Shown one piece after another: positions 24,566 through 33,866 of a stretch of DNA of 64,000 nt. The position numbers were made by a program, and so were the translations under genes. Source of the stretch: Kitasatospora sp. MAA19 (lineage in GTDB: Bacteria > Actinomycetota > Actinomycetes > Streptomycetales > Streptomycetaceae). A model generated the notes under the pieces. That model worked only from the letters and a program-made list of their open reading frames with translations, made no database searches and had not been told where the DNA came from. The DNA lies in NCBI RefSeq assembly GCF_029894125.1, contig NZ_JARXYZ010000033.1, positions 1 to 64,000 on the forward strand, in the 5' to 3' direction. Positions within the stretch are counted from its first letter, which is position 1; each line of letters begins with the position of its first letter.

Positions 24566-25954
24566 TCAGCTGACGACGGTGACCTCGCCGATGCCGAGGG
24601 TCCGCACGTCGTCGGCGATGACGGCGGCGTCGCCGACCAGCACGGTGACCAGGCGGTCCGGCGGGAAGGCGGCGACGACGGCCTCGGTGGCGGCGGCCGT
24701 GGGCAGTTCGGCGAGCTGCCGGTAGACCTCGGCCTGGTAGTCGTCCGCGAGGTCCTGCTCGACCTGGTCGGCCAGGGTGCCGGCGACCGAGCCCGCGGTC
24801 TCGTACTTCAGCGGGGCGACGCCGACCAGGAACTGCACGGCCTCGTCGCGCTCGGCGTCGGTGAGGCCCTCGGCGGCGAGGGTGCGCAGGATGGTCCAGG
24901 TGTCGGCGAGCGCGGGGGCGGTGGAGGCGGTGTCCACCGAGCCGCTGACGGCGAGCAGCGCGCGGCCGCTGCCGTCGGCGGCGGAGCGCAGCGGCTGGGC
25001 GAAGGCGCGGACGCCGTAGGTGTAGCCCTTCTCCTCGCGCAGGACGCGGTCGAGGCGGGAGGTGAGGGTGCCGCCGAGGCAGTAGGTGCCGAGGATCTGG
25101 GCGGCCCAGACGGGGTCGTGGCGGTCGGGGCCGATGCGGCCGATGAGGAGCTGGGTCTGGACGGAGCCGGGGCGGTCCACGATGAGGACGCGGCCGTGGT
25201 CGTCGGCGGTCACGGGGGCGTGCGTGGCGGGCTCGGCCGCGCTGCCGGTCCAGGTGCCGAGGGTGCTCTCCAGGAGGGCGGGCAGGTCGGTGCCGGTGAG
25301 GTCGCCGACCACGACGACGGTGGCGGTGGCGGGGCGCACGTGGGCGTCGTAGAAGGCCTTGACGGCGGCGCGGTCGATGGACTTGACCGTGTCGGCGGTG
25401 CCGCTGCGGGGCCGGGAGAGGCGGTCGGCGGCGTCGAAGAGTTCGGCGTAGAGGGCCTTGGCGGCGCGCCGGGCGGGGTTGGCCTGCTCGTGGACGATCT
25501 CGTCGAGCCGGTTGGCGACGAGGCGCTCGATCTCGTCCTCGGGGAGGGCCGGGGCGCGCAGGGCGTCGGCGAGCAGCGAGAGGCCGCGCTGCAGGCGGGA
25601 GGCGGGGACCTCCAGGGAGACGCGGATGCAGGGGTGGTCGGCGTGGGCGTCGAGGGTGGCGCCGGCGCGTTCGAGTTCGGCGGCGAACTCCTCGGCGGTG
25701 AGGGTGTCGGTGCCTTCGCTGAGGGCCCGGGCGAGGATGGCGGCGACGCCGTCGAGGCCGTCGGGCTCAGCGGCGAGCGGGGCGTCGAGGAGGACCTCGA
25801 CGGCGACGAGCTGCTGGCCGGGCCGGTGGCAGTGCAGGACGGTGACGCCGTTGCCGAGGGCGGCGCGCTCGGGGGCGGGGAAGGCCCAGGGGCCGGGGGT
25901 GCCGGGCTCGGGCTGGGGGTGGAACGTCATGGTGGGGACGTAGTCGGTGCTCAT
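24566..25954 (-). CDS. M16 family peptidase, non-catalytic (beta-type) subunit
   Basis: The 462-residue protein has the M16 two-domain fold but lacks the zinc motif: where HxxEH is expected it reads LDGVAAILARALSEGT. It keeps the substrate-binding Arg/Tyr pair region RLDRVLREEKGYTYGVRAF. It is therefore the inactive partner that completes the substrate chamber of a heterodimer, as in mitochondrial processing peptidase or bacterial M16B pairs. It is translationally coupled to the catalytic subunit (4-bp ATGA overlap), fixing 1:1 synthesis. Substrates are probably peptides or signal-like sequences in the cytoplasm; no signal peptide is visible in either subunit. Confidence 0.9.
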   Translation of the reverse strand: MSTDYVPTMTFHPQPEPGTPGPWAFPAPERAALGNGVTVLHCHRPGQQLVAVEVLLDAPLAAEPDGLDGVAAILARALSEGTDTLTAEEFAAELERAGATLDAHADHPCIRVSLEVPASRLQRGLSLLADALRAPALPEDEIERLVANRLDEIVHEQANPARRAAKALYAELFDAADRLSRPRSGTADTVKSIDRAAVKAFYDAHVRPATATVVVVGDLTGTDLPALLESTLGTWTGSAAEPATHAPVTADDHGRVLIVDRPGSVQTQLLIGRIGPDRHDPVWAAQILGTYCLGGTLTSRLDRVLREEKGYTYGVRAFAQPLRSAADGSGRALLAVSGSVDTASTAPALADTWTILRTLAAEGLTDAERDEAVQFLVGVAPLKYETAGSVAGTLADQVEQDLADDYQAEVYRQLAELPTAAATEAVVAAFPPDRLVTVLVGDAAVIADDVRTLGIGEVTVVS

Positions 25955-27312
25955 GCGGCGGCACCCTCCTCATCGGTGGCAGCGGTGGCGTCGGCGTCGT
26001 CGGCCGCGGTGGGCTCGTAGACGAGGACGGCCCGGTTGTCGGGGTGGAGCCGGGCCTTCGCGACGGCCTGGACCTCCTCGGCGGTGATGTCGAGGACCTT
26101 GGGGAGGGCGTCGTTGAGCAGCTTGGGGTCGCCGAACAGGACGGCGAAGCGGCAGAGTTCGTCGGCGCGGCCGGCGACGGTGGTGAGCCGGTCGAGCCAT
26201 TCGCGCTCGATCTGGGCCTGGGCCCGTTCGAGTTCCTCGGGGGTGGGGCCTTCGGCGGCGAAGCGGGCGAGTTCCTCGTCGACGGCGGCGTCGATCTGCT
26301 CGATGGTGGCGTCGCCGGAGGTCTTGACGTCGAGCCAGCCGAGGCTGGGGGCGCCGGCGAGGCGCAGCAGGCCGAAGCCGGCGGCGACGGCGGTGCGGTC
26401 GCGGCGGACGAGCCGGTTGTAGAGGCGGCTGGACTCGCCGCTGCCGAGGATGGTGAGGGCGAGGTCGGCGGCGTCGGCGTCGCGGGTGCCGTCGTGCGGG
26501 AGGCGGTAGGCGGCCATCAGCGCGCGGGAGGGGACGTCCTCGTGGACGTGCTCGCGCAGTTCGCGGCCGATGGTGTCGGGGAGTTCGCCGGAGCGCGGGG
26601 GCTGCTTGCCGTCGTGGGCGGGGATGCTGCCGAAGTACTTCTCGACCCAGGCGATGGTCTGCTCGGGGTCGATGTCGCCGACGACGGACAGGACGGCGTT
26701 GTTGGGCGCGTAGTAGGTGCGGAAGAACGCGCGGGCGTCGTCGAGGGTGGCGGCGTCCAGGTCGGCCATGGAGCCGATCGGGGTGTGGTGGTACGGGTGG
26801 CCGTCGGGGAACGAGAGCGCGGTGAGCTTCTCGAAGGCGGTGCCGTAGGGGACGTTGTCGTAGCGCTGGCGGCGCTCGTTCTTGACGACGTCGCGCTGGT
26901 TCTCCATGGACGTCTCGTCGAGGGCGGCGAGCAGCGAGCCCATGCGGTCGGCCTCCAGCCAGAGCGCGAGCTCCAACTGGTGGGCGGGCATGGTCTCGAA
27001 GTAGTTGGTGCGCTCGAAGCTGGTGGTGCCGTTGAGCGATCCGCCGGCGCCCTGGACGAGTTCGAAGTGCCCGTTGTTGGAGACGCTGGCGGAGCCCTGG
27101 AACATGAGGTGCTCGAAGAGGTGGGCGAGGCCGGTGCGGCCCTTGACCTCGTGGCGCGAGCCCACGTCGTACCAGAGGCAGACCGCGGCGACCGGGGTGA
27201 GGTGGTCCTCGGAGAGGACGACGCGCAGGCCGTTGGCCAGGCGGTGCTCGGTGATGGCGATGGCAGCGCCATTTCCTCCGGTGGAGGCGGATGCGGGGGC
27301 CGGGTTGGCCAT
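25951..27312 (-). CDS. M16 family zinc metallopeptidase, catalytic (alpha-type) subunit
   Basis: This 453-residue peptidase has the inverted zinc motif HLFEH in RTGLAHLFEHLMFQGS (about residue 65) and the third ligand glutamate in SMENQRDVVKNERRQRYDN. The second domain (about 240-435) is intact. It forms the hydrolytic half of the heterodimer with the downstream gene. The ATG at 27312 has GAAGGA upstream and gives MANPAPASASTGGNGAAIAITEHRL. Earlier codons of the open frame lie in the divergent promoter region shared with parC. The acidic low-complexity C-terminal tail (ADDADATAATDEEG) is unusual but common in this clade. Confidence 0.93.
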   Translation of the reverse strand: MANPAPASASTGGNGAAIAITEHRLANGLRVVLSEDHLTPVAAVCLWYDVGSRHEVKGRTGLAHLFEHLMFQGSASVSNNGHFELVQGAGGSLNGTTSFERTNYFETMPAHQLELALWLEADRMGSLLAALDETSMENQRDVVKNERRQRYDNVPYGTAFEKLTALSFPDGHPYHHTPIGSMADLDAATLDDARAFFRTYYAPNNAVLSVVGDIDPEQTIAWVEKYFGSIPAHDGKQPPRSGELPDTIGRELREHVHEDVPSRALMAAYRLPHDGTRDADAADLALTILGSGESSRLYNRLVRRDRTAVAAGFGLLRLAGAPSLGWLDVKTSGDATIEQIDAAVDEELARFAAEGPTPEELERAQAQIEREWLDRLTTVAGRADELCRFAVLFGDPKLLNDALPKVLDITAEEVQAVAKARLHPDNRAVLVYEPTAADDADATAATDEEGAAA

Positions 27313-27562
27313 GCGCTCGGGTCCTTCCCGTCGTCGATGTCGGGGTTCGTGTGGCGTCCCCCATTGTGGTGCAACGCGTGGGGGGCGTGTTCGTGCTCCG
27401 CGCGGACGGGGCGTTCGCCAGGGGCGGAAGAGGGGCGCTGGCCGGGAGTGTCGGCGCGAGGGTCCACAATGGGGGCGCCGCGCCCTGTTGACGGGGGCCG
27501 GCGGATGGACGTCAGAGACTGACCGAGACACAGCAAGCGAGACGTAAGGGAGCCCCGCCGCG
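27313..27562. promoter_or_regulatory. Divergent promoter region of the M16 operon and parC
   Basis: The block CACAATGGGGG appears once in each orientation: minus-strand -10 candidate at 27363-27368 (toward the peptidase genes) and plus-strand -10 candidate at 27465-27470 (toward parC). Both are consistent with promoters giving leaders of roughly 45 and 85 bases. No gene is present. Confidence 0.4.
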
Positions 27563-30013
27563 ATGGCCCGCCGCAGTTCGCAGACCCCGCCGCCCGGAGA
27601 CTTCGAGGAGCGGATCCTCGATGTCGACGTCGTGGACGAGATGCAGGGCTCCTTCCTGGAGTACGCCTACTCGGTGATCTACTCGCGTGCGCTTCCCGAC
27701 GCGCGGGACGGTCTGAAGCCGGTGCACCGCCGGATCCTGTACCAGGCCAACGAGATGGGCCTGCGGCCGGATCGCGCGCACGTGAAGTGCGCCCGTGTGG
27801 TGGGCGAGGTGATGGGCCGGCTGCACCCGCACGGCGACGCGTCGATCTACGACTCGGTCGTCCGGATGGCGCAGCCGTTCTCGATGCGGCTGCCGCTGAT
27901 CGACGGGCACGGGAACTTCGGTTCGCTGGGCAACGACGACCCGCCGGCCGCGATGCGCTACACGGAGTCGCGGCTGACGGCGGCGTCGATGGCGATGGTG
28001 GAGTCGATCCACGAGGACACCGTCGACTTCGGCCCGAACTACGACGGCAGCGAGCAGGAGCCGTTGGCGCTGCCGGCGGCGTTCCCGAACCTGCTGGTGA
28101 ACGGCGCGACGGGCATCGCGGTCGGCATGGCGACGAACATGCCGCCGCACAACCTGTCCGAGGTGGTGGCGGCGGCCCGGCACCTGATCAAGCACCCGAA
28201 CGCGGACCTGGACACGCTGATGCGGTTCGTGCCCGGTCCGGACCTGCCGACGGGCGGGCGGATCGTGGGCATGTCGGGGATCCGGGACGCGTACGAGTCG
28301 GGCCGCGGCACGTTCAAGATCCGGGCGACCACGACGGTGGAGGCGGTGACGGCGCGCCGCAAGGGCATCGTGGTGACCGAGCTGCCGTACAACGTCGGCC
28401 CCGAGAAGGTCATCTCGAAGATCAAGGACCTGGTCAACGCGAAGAAGCTGCAGGGCATCGCGGACGTCAAGGACCTGACCGACCGCGAGCACGGGCTGCG
28501 GCTGGTGATCGAGGTGAAGAACGGCTTCGTGCCGGAGGCGCTGCTGGAGCAGCTCTACAAGCTGACGCCGATGGAGGAGACCTTCGGCATCAACAACGTG
28601 GCGCTGGTGGACGGCCAGCCGCTGACGCTGGGGCTGAAGGAGCTGCTGGAGGTCTACGTCGACCACCGGTTCACCGTGGTGCGGCGGCGCAGCGACTTCC
28701 GCCGGCGCAAGCGGGAGGAGCGGCTGCACCTGGTCGAGGGCCTGCTGGTGGCGCTGCTCGACATCGACGAGGTCATCGCGATCATCCGGTCGAGTGACAA
28801 CGCGGGGCAGGCGAAGGAACGCCTGATGGAGCACTTCTCGCTGTCGGAGACGCAGACCGCGTACATCCTGGACACGCCGCTGCGGCGGCTGACCCGGTTC
28901 GACCGGGTGGAGCTGGAGCAGGAGAAGGCGAAGCTGAGCGCGGAGATCGCGGAGCTGACCGAGATCCTGGAGTCGGACGTCCGGCTGCGCAGCGTGGTGT
29001 CGTCCGAACTCGGCGCGGTGTCGAAGCAGTTCGGGACGGAGCGGCGGACGGTGCTGCTGGAGGCGGGGGCGGCCCCGTCGGCGGCGCTGTCGGTGCCGCT
29101 GGAGGTGGCGGACGACCCGTGCCGGGTGCTGCTGTCGTCGACGGGCCTGCTGGCGCGGACGGCGGACGGGGAGCCGTTCGAGCTGTCGGAGAAGCGGTCG
29201 AAGCACGATGTGATCGTGTCGGCGGTGCCGGCGACGGCGCGGGCGGACGTGGGTGTGGTGACGTCGGCGGGCCGGGTGCTGCGGCTGCCGGTGATCGACC
29301 TGCCGGCGCTGCCTCCGACGCCGTCGCCGACGCTGGCCGGCGGTGCGGCGGTGGGCGAGTTCCTGCGGTTGGAGGACGGGGAGCGGGCGCTGGCGCTGAC
29401 CACGCTGGACGAGTCCTCGCCGGGGCTGGCGCTGGGCACGGTGCAGGGTGTGGTGAAGCGGGTGGTGCCGGAGTGGCCGGCGAACAAGGACGAGTTCGAG
29501 GTGATCGCCCTCAAGGAGGGTGACGAGCTGGTGGGCGCGGTCGAACTGCGCACCGGCGAGGAGGACTTGGTCTTCATCGCCTCGGACGCGCAGCTGCTGC
29601 GCTACCCGGCGGGGCAGGTGCGTCCGCAGGGCCGTCCGGCGGGCGGCATGGCGGGGATCAAGCTCTCCGACGGGGCGCGGGTGCTGTCGTTCACGGCGGT
29701 GGATCCGGCGGCGGACGCGGTGGTGGTCTCGGTGGCGGGCGCGTCGGGGACGCTGTCCGGCGAGGAGCAGACGTCGTGGAAGGTGACGCCGTTCGAGCAG
29801 TACCCGCGCAAGGGCCGGGCCACGGGCGGCGTGCGCTGCCAGCGCTTCCTGCGCGGCGAGGACGGCCTGACCTTCGCCTGGGCGGGCGCGGCCCCGGCCC
29901 GGGCGGCGACCGGCAAGGGCGCGCCGGTGGAGCTGCCGGAGCGCGACCCGCGCCGTGACGGTTCGGGCACGCCGGTGACGACGCCGATCGCGGTGGTCGC
30001 CGGCCCGGCGTAG
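27563..30013 (+). CDS. parC: DNA topoisomerase IV subunit A (ParC)
   Basis: The 816-residue breakage-reunion subunit decatenates replicated chromosomes with ParE. The N-terminal winged-helix domain shows LPDARDGLKPVHRRILY and the quinolone-determining segment HPHGDASIYDS; the catalytic tyrosine is Tyr133 in AAMRYTESRL. A coiled-coil tower (about 360-470) follows, and the C-terminal beta-pinwheel lacks a clear GyrA box (QRRGGKG), supporting topoisomerase IV over gyrase, as does the presence of parE 11 kb away. The position equal to E. coli GyrA Ser83 is Ala93. The ATG follows AAGGGAG. Confidence 0.93.
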   Translation: MARRSSQTPPPGDFEERILDVDVVDEMQGSFLEYAYSVIYSRALPDARDGLKPVHRRILYQANEMGLRPDRAHVKCARVVGEVMGRLHPHGDASIYDSVVRMAQPFSMRLPLIDGHGNFGSLGNDDPPAAMRYTESRLTAASMAMVESIHEDTVDFGPNYDGSEQEPLALPAAFPNLLVNGATGIAVGMATNMPPHNLSEVVAAARHLIKHPNADLDTLMRFVPGPDLPTGGRIVGMSGIRDAYESGRGTFKIRATTTVEAVTARRKGIVVTELPYNVGPEKVISKIKDLVNAKKLQGIADVKDLTDREHGLRLVIEVKNGFVPEALLEQLYKLTPMEETFGINNVALVDGQPLTLGLKELLEVYVDHRFTVVRRRSDFRRRKREERLHLVEGLLVALLDIDEVIAIIRSSDNAGQAKERLMEHFSLSETQTAYILDTPLRRLTRFDRVELEQEKAKLSAEIAELTEILESDVRLRSVVSSELGAVSKQFGTERRTVLLEAGAAPSAALSVPLEVADDPCRVLLSSTGLLARTADGEPFELSEKRSKHDVIVSAVPATARADVGVVTSAGRVLRLPVIDLPALPPTPSPTLAGGAAVGEFLRLEDGERALALTTLDESSPGLALGTVQGVVKRVVPEWPANKDEFEVIALKEGDELVGAVELRTGEEDLVFIASDAQLLRYPAGQVRPQGRPAGGMAGIKLSDGARVLSFTAVDPAADAVVVSVAGASGTLSGEEQTSWKVTPFEQYPRKGRATGGVRCQRFLRGEDGLTFAWAGAAPARAATGKGAPVELPERDPRRDGSGTPVTTPIAVVAGPA

Positions 30014-30025
30014 CCGACGGCCGAC

Positions 30026-30059
30026 CGGAGGAGGGGTGCCGTCCGGTACCCCTCCTCCG
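30026..30059 (+). terminator. Hairpin terminator after parC
   Basis: CGGAGGAGGGGT (30026-30037) and ACCCCTCCTCCG (30048-30059) are perfectly complementary with a 10-base loop, 13 bp past the parC stop. Confidence 0.82.
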
Positions 30060-30101
30060 TCGTTCCGGGGGACGGCGGGTGGTGAGGGTAGCCTTGCCCG
30101 G

Positions 30102-31004
30102 GTGAGCACCTGTGCGACGGCGTCGCGTGAACTGTCGGAGCCGCTGGCCGCCACCGCGGCGGTGGCGACCACCTGGTTGCTGGTGGAGCAGAACGGGCCG
30201 TGGGGCGCGAAGGCGCTCGGGGAGAGCCATCTGGATCCGGCGACGGGACGGGCGCTGGAGGCGGCCGCGGCGGGCACGGGGGTGCGGGTGGCGCTGATCC
30301 GGCGGCCGGGCCGGCATGCGGACTGCCTGCCGACGGCGGGGCACGAGGTGCTGGTGGCGCACACGGTGCCGGGTCGCGGCTGGGTACGCCGGGCGGAGGT
30401 GGCCGATCCGGCGGAGCTGCTGGCGCTGGACTTCGCGGCGCTGGGCGGTGGCGACCACGGCGGTTTCGGGGTGGAGCACGTCGGCGGCCCGCTGGCGCTG
30501 GTGTGCACGAACGGGCGGCGGGACCGCTGCTGCGCGCTGCTGGGCCGTCCGTTGGCGGCGGAGCTGGCGGCGGCCGGGCACAGCGAGGTGTGGGAGGTGA
30601 CGCACCTGGGCGGGCACCGTTTCTCCCCCACGATGCTGGTGCTGCCGTACGGCTACGCGTACGGGCGACTGACGGCGGAGACGGCCAAGGAGGTGCTGGC
30701 GGCGACGGCGGCCGGGCACGTGGTGCCGCAGTGGTCGCGGGGCTGTTCGGGCTGGGACCGTCCGGGCCAGGCGGCCGAGCACGCGGTGCGGTTGGCGACC
30801 GGGGAGACCGGGGTGGACGCGCTGACGCTGGCCCAGCGGCCGGACGGCGAGGGCCGCTGGCTGGTCTCGGTGCTGCACGCGGACGGCCGGGCCTGGGAGG
30901 TGGACGTGATCGAGACGGTGAGCGAGCCGCCGCGTCCGGAGAGCTGCGGCAAGGCGGCGGGGACGCCGTCGCGGATGGACGTGCTCTCCGTCCGGGGGAT
31001 CTGA
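30102..31004 (+). CDS. Sucrase/ferredoxin-like family protein (thioredoxin-fold, probable 2Fe-2S)
   Basis: This 300-residue protein belongs to the Suc_Fer-like family, related to thioredoxin-like ferredoxins. The conserved cores are ALVCTNGRRDRCCALLGRPLAAEL and WEVTHLGGHRFSPTMLVLPYGYAYGRL. The CxxxxxxxCC cysteines and the following His could ligate a 2Fe-2S cluster. The biochemical role is unresolved; the sucrase label is historical. The GTG at 30102 gives VSTCATASRELSEPL, the normal N-terminus, placing the gene 88 bp after parC with a terminator between. Confidence 0.85.
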   Translation: MSTCATASRELSEPLAATAAVATTWLLVEQNGPWGAKALGESHLDPATGRALEAAAAGTGVRVALIRRPGRHADCLPTAGHEVLVAHTVPGRGWVRRAEVADPAELLALDFAALGGGDHGGFGVEHVGGPLALVCTNGRRDRCCALLGRPLAAELAAAGHSEVWEVTHLGGHRFSPTMLVLPYGYAYGRLTAETAKEVLAATAAGHVVPQWSRGCSGWDRPGQAAEHAVRLATGETGVDALTLAQRPDGEGRWLVSVLHADGRAWEVDVIETVSEPPRPESCGKAAGTPSRMDVLSVRGI

Positions 31005-31031
31005 CGAGACTGGGGGGCACGACGAGCGGCC

Positions 31032-31063
31032 GGCCCCGCGCCCGTGGGGGTGAGCGCGGGACC
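31032..31063. terminator. Hairpin between convergent genes
   Basis: GGCCCCGCGC (31032-31041) pairs with GCGCGGGACC (31054-31063) with one mismatch. It lies between the Suc_Fer-like gene and the ABC substrate-binding gene. Confidence 0.55.
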
Positions 31064-31083
31064 GTCGCATCGGGGGAGGCCGG

Positions 31084-32160
31084 TCAGCCGGTGACGGCCT
31101 TGCCGACGAACTCGGTGGTGTAGGTGCGGGCGAGGTCGATGGTGCCCTCCTTGCCCTTGACGTCCGGGTGGAAGGCGGCGAGCACGGCGAGGACGGTCTT
31201 CGGGCCGTCGGCGGGCATCACGCCGTCGGTGGTGAACATCGGCAGGGTCGCCTTGATCGCGGCCGCGTACTGCTCGGCGCCGCCCTGCGCGTAGTCGGCG
31301 GGCATCTTCGCGGCGATCTCCTCGGGGCTGTGCGTGGACATCCACGTGAGGGTCTTGACGAAGGCGTTGGTGAGCTTCTGGGTGGTGTCCTTGTTCTTCT
31401 CCACCCAGTCGGTGTTCATGTAGAGCGAGGACGACGGGTAGAGGCCGCCGAGGGCGTCGCGGGAGCCCTCGGGGGTGCGCATGTCGTAGAGGATCTTGCC
31501 GAGGCCCTTGTCGAGGATGGTGGCGACGGTCGGGTCGGTGGTCATCCCGGCGTCGATGCTGCCCTGCTGGAGCGCGGCGATGAAGGTCTGGCCGGCGCCG
31601 ACCGCGATCGGGCTGAACTCGCTGACGGCGGCGCCGTTCTTGACGGCGAGGTACTTGGTGAGGAAGTCGGTGGAGGAGCCGATGCTGGTGACGCCGAGCT
31701 TCTTGCCCTTGAAGTCGGCGCCGGACTTGATGGCGTCGGCCTGTTTGGTGGAGACGATCTCGACCTCGCCGGGGGCCTGGGCGAACTGCACCACGGACTC
31801 GACGATCTTGCCCTTGGCCTGCAGGTCGATGGTGTGGTCGTAGAAGCCGACGGCGCCCTGGACGTCGCCGGCGAGCAGGGCGGTGGTGGCGTTGACGCCG
31901 GCCGGCTCGGTCATCAGCTCGACGTTGACGCCGGCCTCGGCGAAGAAGCCGAGCCGCTGGGTGAGCATCGCGGGCAGGTAGATGACCTTGTCCAGGCCGC
32001 CGACCATGATCTTGACCTTGGGCCCGTCGACCTGCTGCCCGGCCGGGGCGGCGGCGCCGTGGGCGGTCGTGGCGGCGTCGTTGGCGCAGGCGGCGAGCGG
32101 GAGGAGCAGGACGGCGGCGAGGGCGGCTGCGGCAACTCTGCCGGTCGAGTTCGGGCGCAT
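31084..32160 (-). CDS. ABC transporter substrate-binding lipoprotein, NitT/TauT family
   Basis: The 358-residue protein has a lipoprotein signal peptide with lipobox LAAC, so mature processing is at about Cys25. The periplasmic-binding-like fold opens VKIMVGGLDKVIYLPAMLTQRLGFFAEAGVNVEL and includes FKGKKLGVTSIGSSTDFLTKYLA and PTVATILDKG, typical of the SsuA/TauA/NMT1-like group that binds sulfonates, nitrate, taurine or thiamine-precursor pyrimidines. Ligand identity cannot be inferred. It is the last gene of a three-gene operon (ATPase, permease, this gene). GAGAGAGG precedes the ATG. Confidence 0.9.
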   Translation of the reverse strand: MRPNSTGRVAAAALAAVLLLPLAACANDAATTAHGAAAPAGQQVDGPKVKIMVGGLDKVIYLPAMLTQRLGFFAEAGVNVELMTEPAGVNATTALLAGDVQGAVGFYDHTIDLQAKGKIVESVVQFAQAPGEVEIVSTKQADAIKSGADFKGKKLGVTSIGSSTDFLTKYLAVKNGAAVSEFSPIAVGAGQTFIAALQQGSIDAGMTTDPTVATILDKGLGKILYDMRTPEGSRDALGGLYPSSSLYMNTDWVEKNKDTTQKLTNAFVKTLTWMSTHSPEEIAAKMPADYAQGGAEQYAAAIKATLPMFTTDGVMPADGPKTVLAVLAAFHPDVKGKEGTIDLARTYTTEFVGKAVTG

Positions 32161-32191
32161 GGGTGGGGGTGCCTCTCTCTACAGGGGGGAT

Positions 32192-33067
32192 TCAGCGGCC
32201 GTCGCCCGCGTCGGCGGGCTTCCAGCGGAACAGCTTCTTCTCGGCGAAGGTCAGCAGTCCCTCGGTGAGCAGCGCGACGACGGCGAGGATGGTCATGGCG
32301 GCGTACACGCCGGCCGCGTTGAAGGTGCCCTGGGCCGCGGCGACGAGCAGGCCGAGGCCCTTGGTGGCGCCGATGTACTCGCCGACGATGGCGCCGATCA
32401 GGGCGAAGCCGAAGCTGACGTGCAGGCTGGTGAAGATCCAGGTGGTGGCGGCGGGGATGACCACCTGGAGGGTGACCTTGCGGTTGTCGGCGCCGAGGAT
32501 GCGGGCGTTGGCGACGAGGTTGCGGTCCACCTCGCGGGCGCCCTGGAAGGCGTTGAAGAAGACCGGGAAGAACACCAGGACCACGGCGGAGGCGACCTTG
32601 GAGGCCGGACCGAGGCCGAACCAGATCAGGAAGATCGGGGCGAGCACGATCCGCGGGATGGCGTTGAGCACCTTGATGTAGGGCCCGAACACGTCGGCCA
32701 GGAAGCGGATCCGGCCGAGCGCGATGCCGAGCAGCACACCGCCGATGACACCGATCACCCAGCCGGTGAGGGCCTCGTAGAGGGTGTAGCCGATCTGTTC
32801 GCCGAGCGAGCCCTGCGCGGTGCCGTGGGTGACCCACTGCCAGATCTGGTCCCAGATCCTCGACGGCTGCGAGAAGTTGAACGGGTCGATGACCTCGGTG
32901 CGGGCGCAGACCTCCCAGAGCCCGAGGAAGGCGAGCAGGACCGCGACCCGGGCCCCGTAGACGGTCAACTTCCGGTTGCGGGCGGCCCGTTCGCGGGCCT
33001 CGGTACGGCTGACGGGGGCGGCCGCCGGGGGCTTGCCGGCGACGGCCGATGCGGTCTCAAGCGGCAC
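32192..33067 (-). CDS. ABC transporter permease, NitT/TauT family
   Basis: The 291-residue inner-membrane subunit has about six helices. The EAA-type loop that contacts the ATPase is present as EVDRNLVANARILGADNRKVTLQVVIPAATTWIF. It forms the homodimeric channel of the importer encoded by this operon. The GTG at 33067 overlaps the end of the ATPase gene by 11 bp, showing translational coupling, and the binding-protein gene begins 31 bp downstream. The N-terminal 35 residues are charged and cytoplasmic, as usual for the family. Confidence 0.91.
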   Translation of the reverse strand: MPLETASAVAGKPPAAAPVSRTEARERAARNRKLTVYGARVAVLLAFLGLWEVCARTEVIDPFNFSQPSRIWDQIWQWVTHGTAQGSLGEQIGYTLYEALTGWVIGVIGGVLLGIALGRIRFLADVFGPYIKVLNAIPRIVLAPIFLIWFGLGPASKVASAVVLVFFPVFFNAFQGAREVDRNLVANARILGADNRKVTLQVVIPAATTWIFTSLHVSFGFALIGAIVGEYIGATKGLGLLVAAAQGTFNAAGVYAAMTILAVVALLTEGLLTFAEKKLFRWKPADAGDGR

Positions 33068-33866
33068 GACCCGCTCCTCTCTCGCGGGTGATGCGCACCT
33101 CTTCGCCGAGCGAGGCCCAGATCTCGCGGTACAGCTCGACGAACCTCGGTTCCAGCCGGACGGCCTCCACGGTGCGCGGTCGTGGCAGGTCGACGGTGAA
33201 GATCTCCTTGACGGTGGCCGGTCCGGCCGTCATGACGACGACCCGGTCGGCGAGCGCGATGGCCTCGTCCAGGTCGTGGGTGACGAAGACGACGGAAGAG
33301 CCCGTGCCGGCCCACAGCTCCAGCAGCTGGTCGGACATCAGGGCACGGGTCTGCACGTCCAGCGCCGAGAACGGCTCGTCCATCAGCAGGATGGCCGGGT
33401 CGTTGACGAAGGTCTGGGCGAGCGCGACGCGCTTGCGCATGCCGCCGGACAGCTGGTGCGGGTAGCGGTCCTCGAAGGCGGCGAGGCCGACCCGGCCCAG
33501 CCAGTCCCGGGCCCGCTCCCTGGCCTCGGCGGCGGGCACGCCGCGGAAGCGCGGCCCGGCCATGACGTTGGACAGGACGGTGCGCCAGGGGAAGACGGCG
33601 TCCTGCTGGAAGACGAACCCGACCTTGGGGTCGATCCCGCGGACCGGCTCGCCGTACACCAGGACCTCGCCCTCGGTGGGCTCCTCCAGGCCGCTGACCA
33701 GGGTCAGCGTGGTGGACTTGCCGCAGCCGGTGGGTCCGACGACGGCGACGAACTCGCCCTGGGCGACGGTCAGATCGAGATCGCGGACGGCGGTGTGCAG
33801 GGCCCCGGACGGGGTGCGGAACCGTTTGGTCGCGCCGGTCAGCTCGATCGCCGGGGTTGTGTTCAT
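33057..33866 (-). CDS. ABC transporter ATP-binding protein, NitT/TauT family
   Basis: The 269-residue nucleotide-binding subunit has all elements in order: Walker A GPTGCGKST (about 44-52), Q-loop VFQQDAVFPWRTV, signature LSGGMRKRVALAQ, Walker B ILLMDEPFSALD, and H-loop FVTHDLDEA. It powers the importer with the two downstream genes. The ATG at 33866 is preceded by GGGAGG. The open frame upstream to 34106 crosses the divergent control region and is not used. It is divergent from a CitA-type two-component system, which may control it. Confidence 0.93.
   Translation of the reverse strand: MNTTPAIELTGATKRFRTPSGALHTAVRDLDLTVAQGEFVAVVGPTGCGKSTTLTLVSGLEEPTEGEVLVYGEPVRGIDPKVGFVFQQDAVFPWRTVLSNVMAGPRFRGVPAAEARERARDWLGRVGLAAFEDRYPHQLSGGMRKRVALAQTFVNDPAILLMDEPFSALDVQTRALMSDQLLELWAGTGSSVVFVTHDLDEAIALADRVVVMTAGPATVKEIFTVDLPRPRTVEAVRLEPRFVELYREIWASLGEEVRITRERGAGRAA

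Noticed and set aside
27512..30631. 1039-codon minus-strand frame opposite parC
   Set aside because: Antisense shadow of parC, rich in His/Arg/Leu as expected from reverse reading of high-GC codons.
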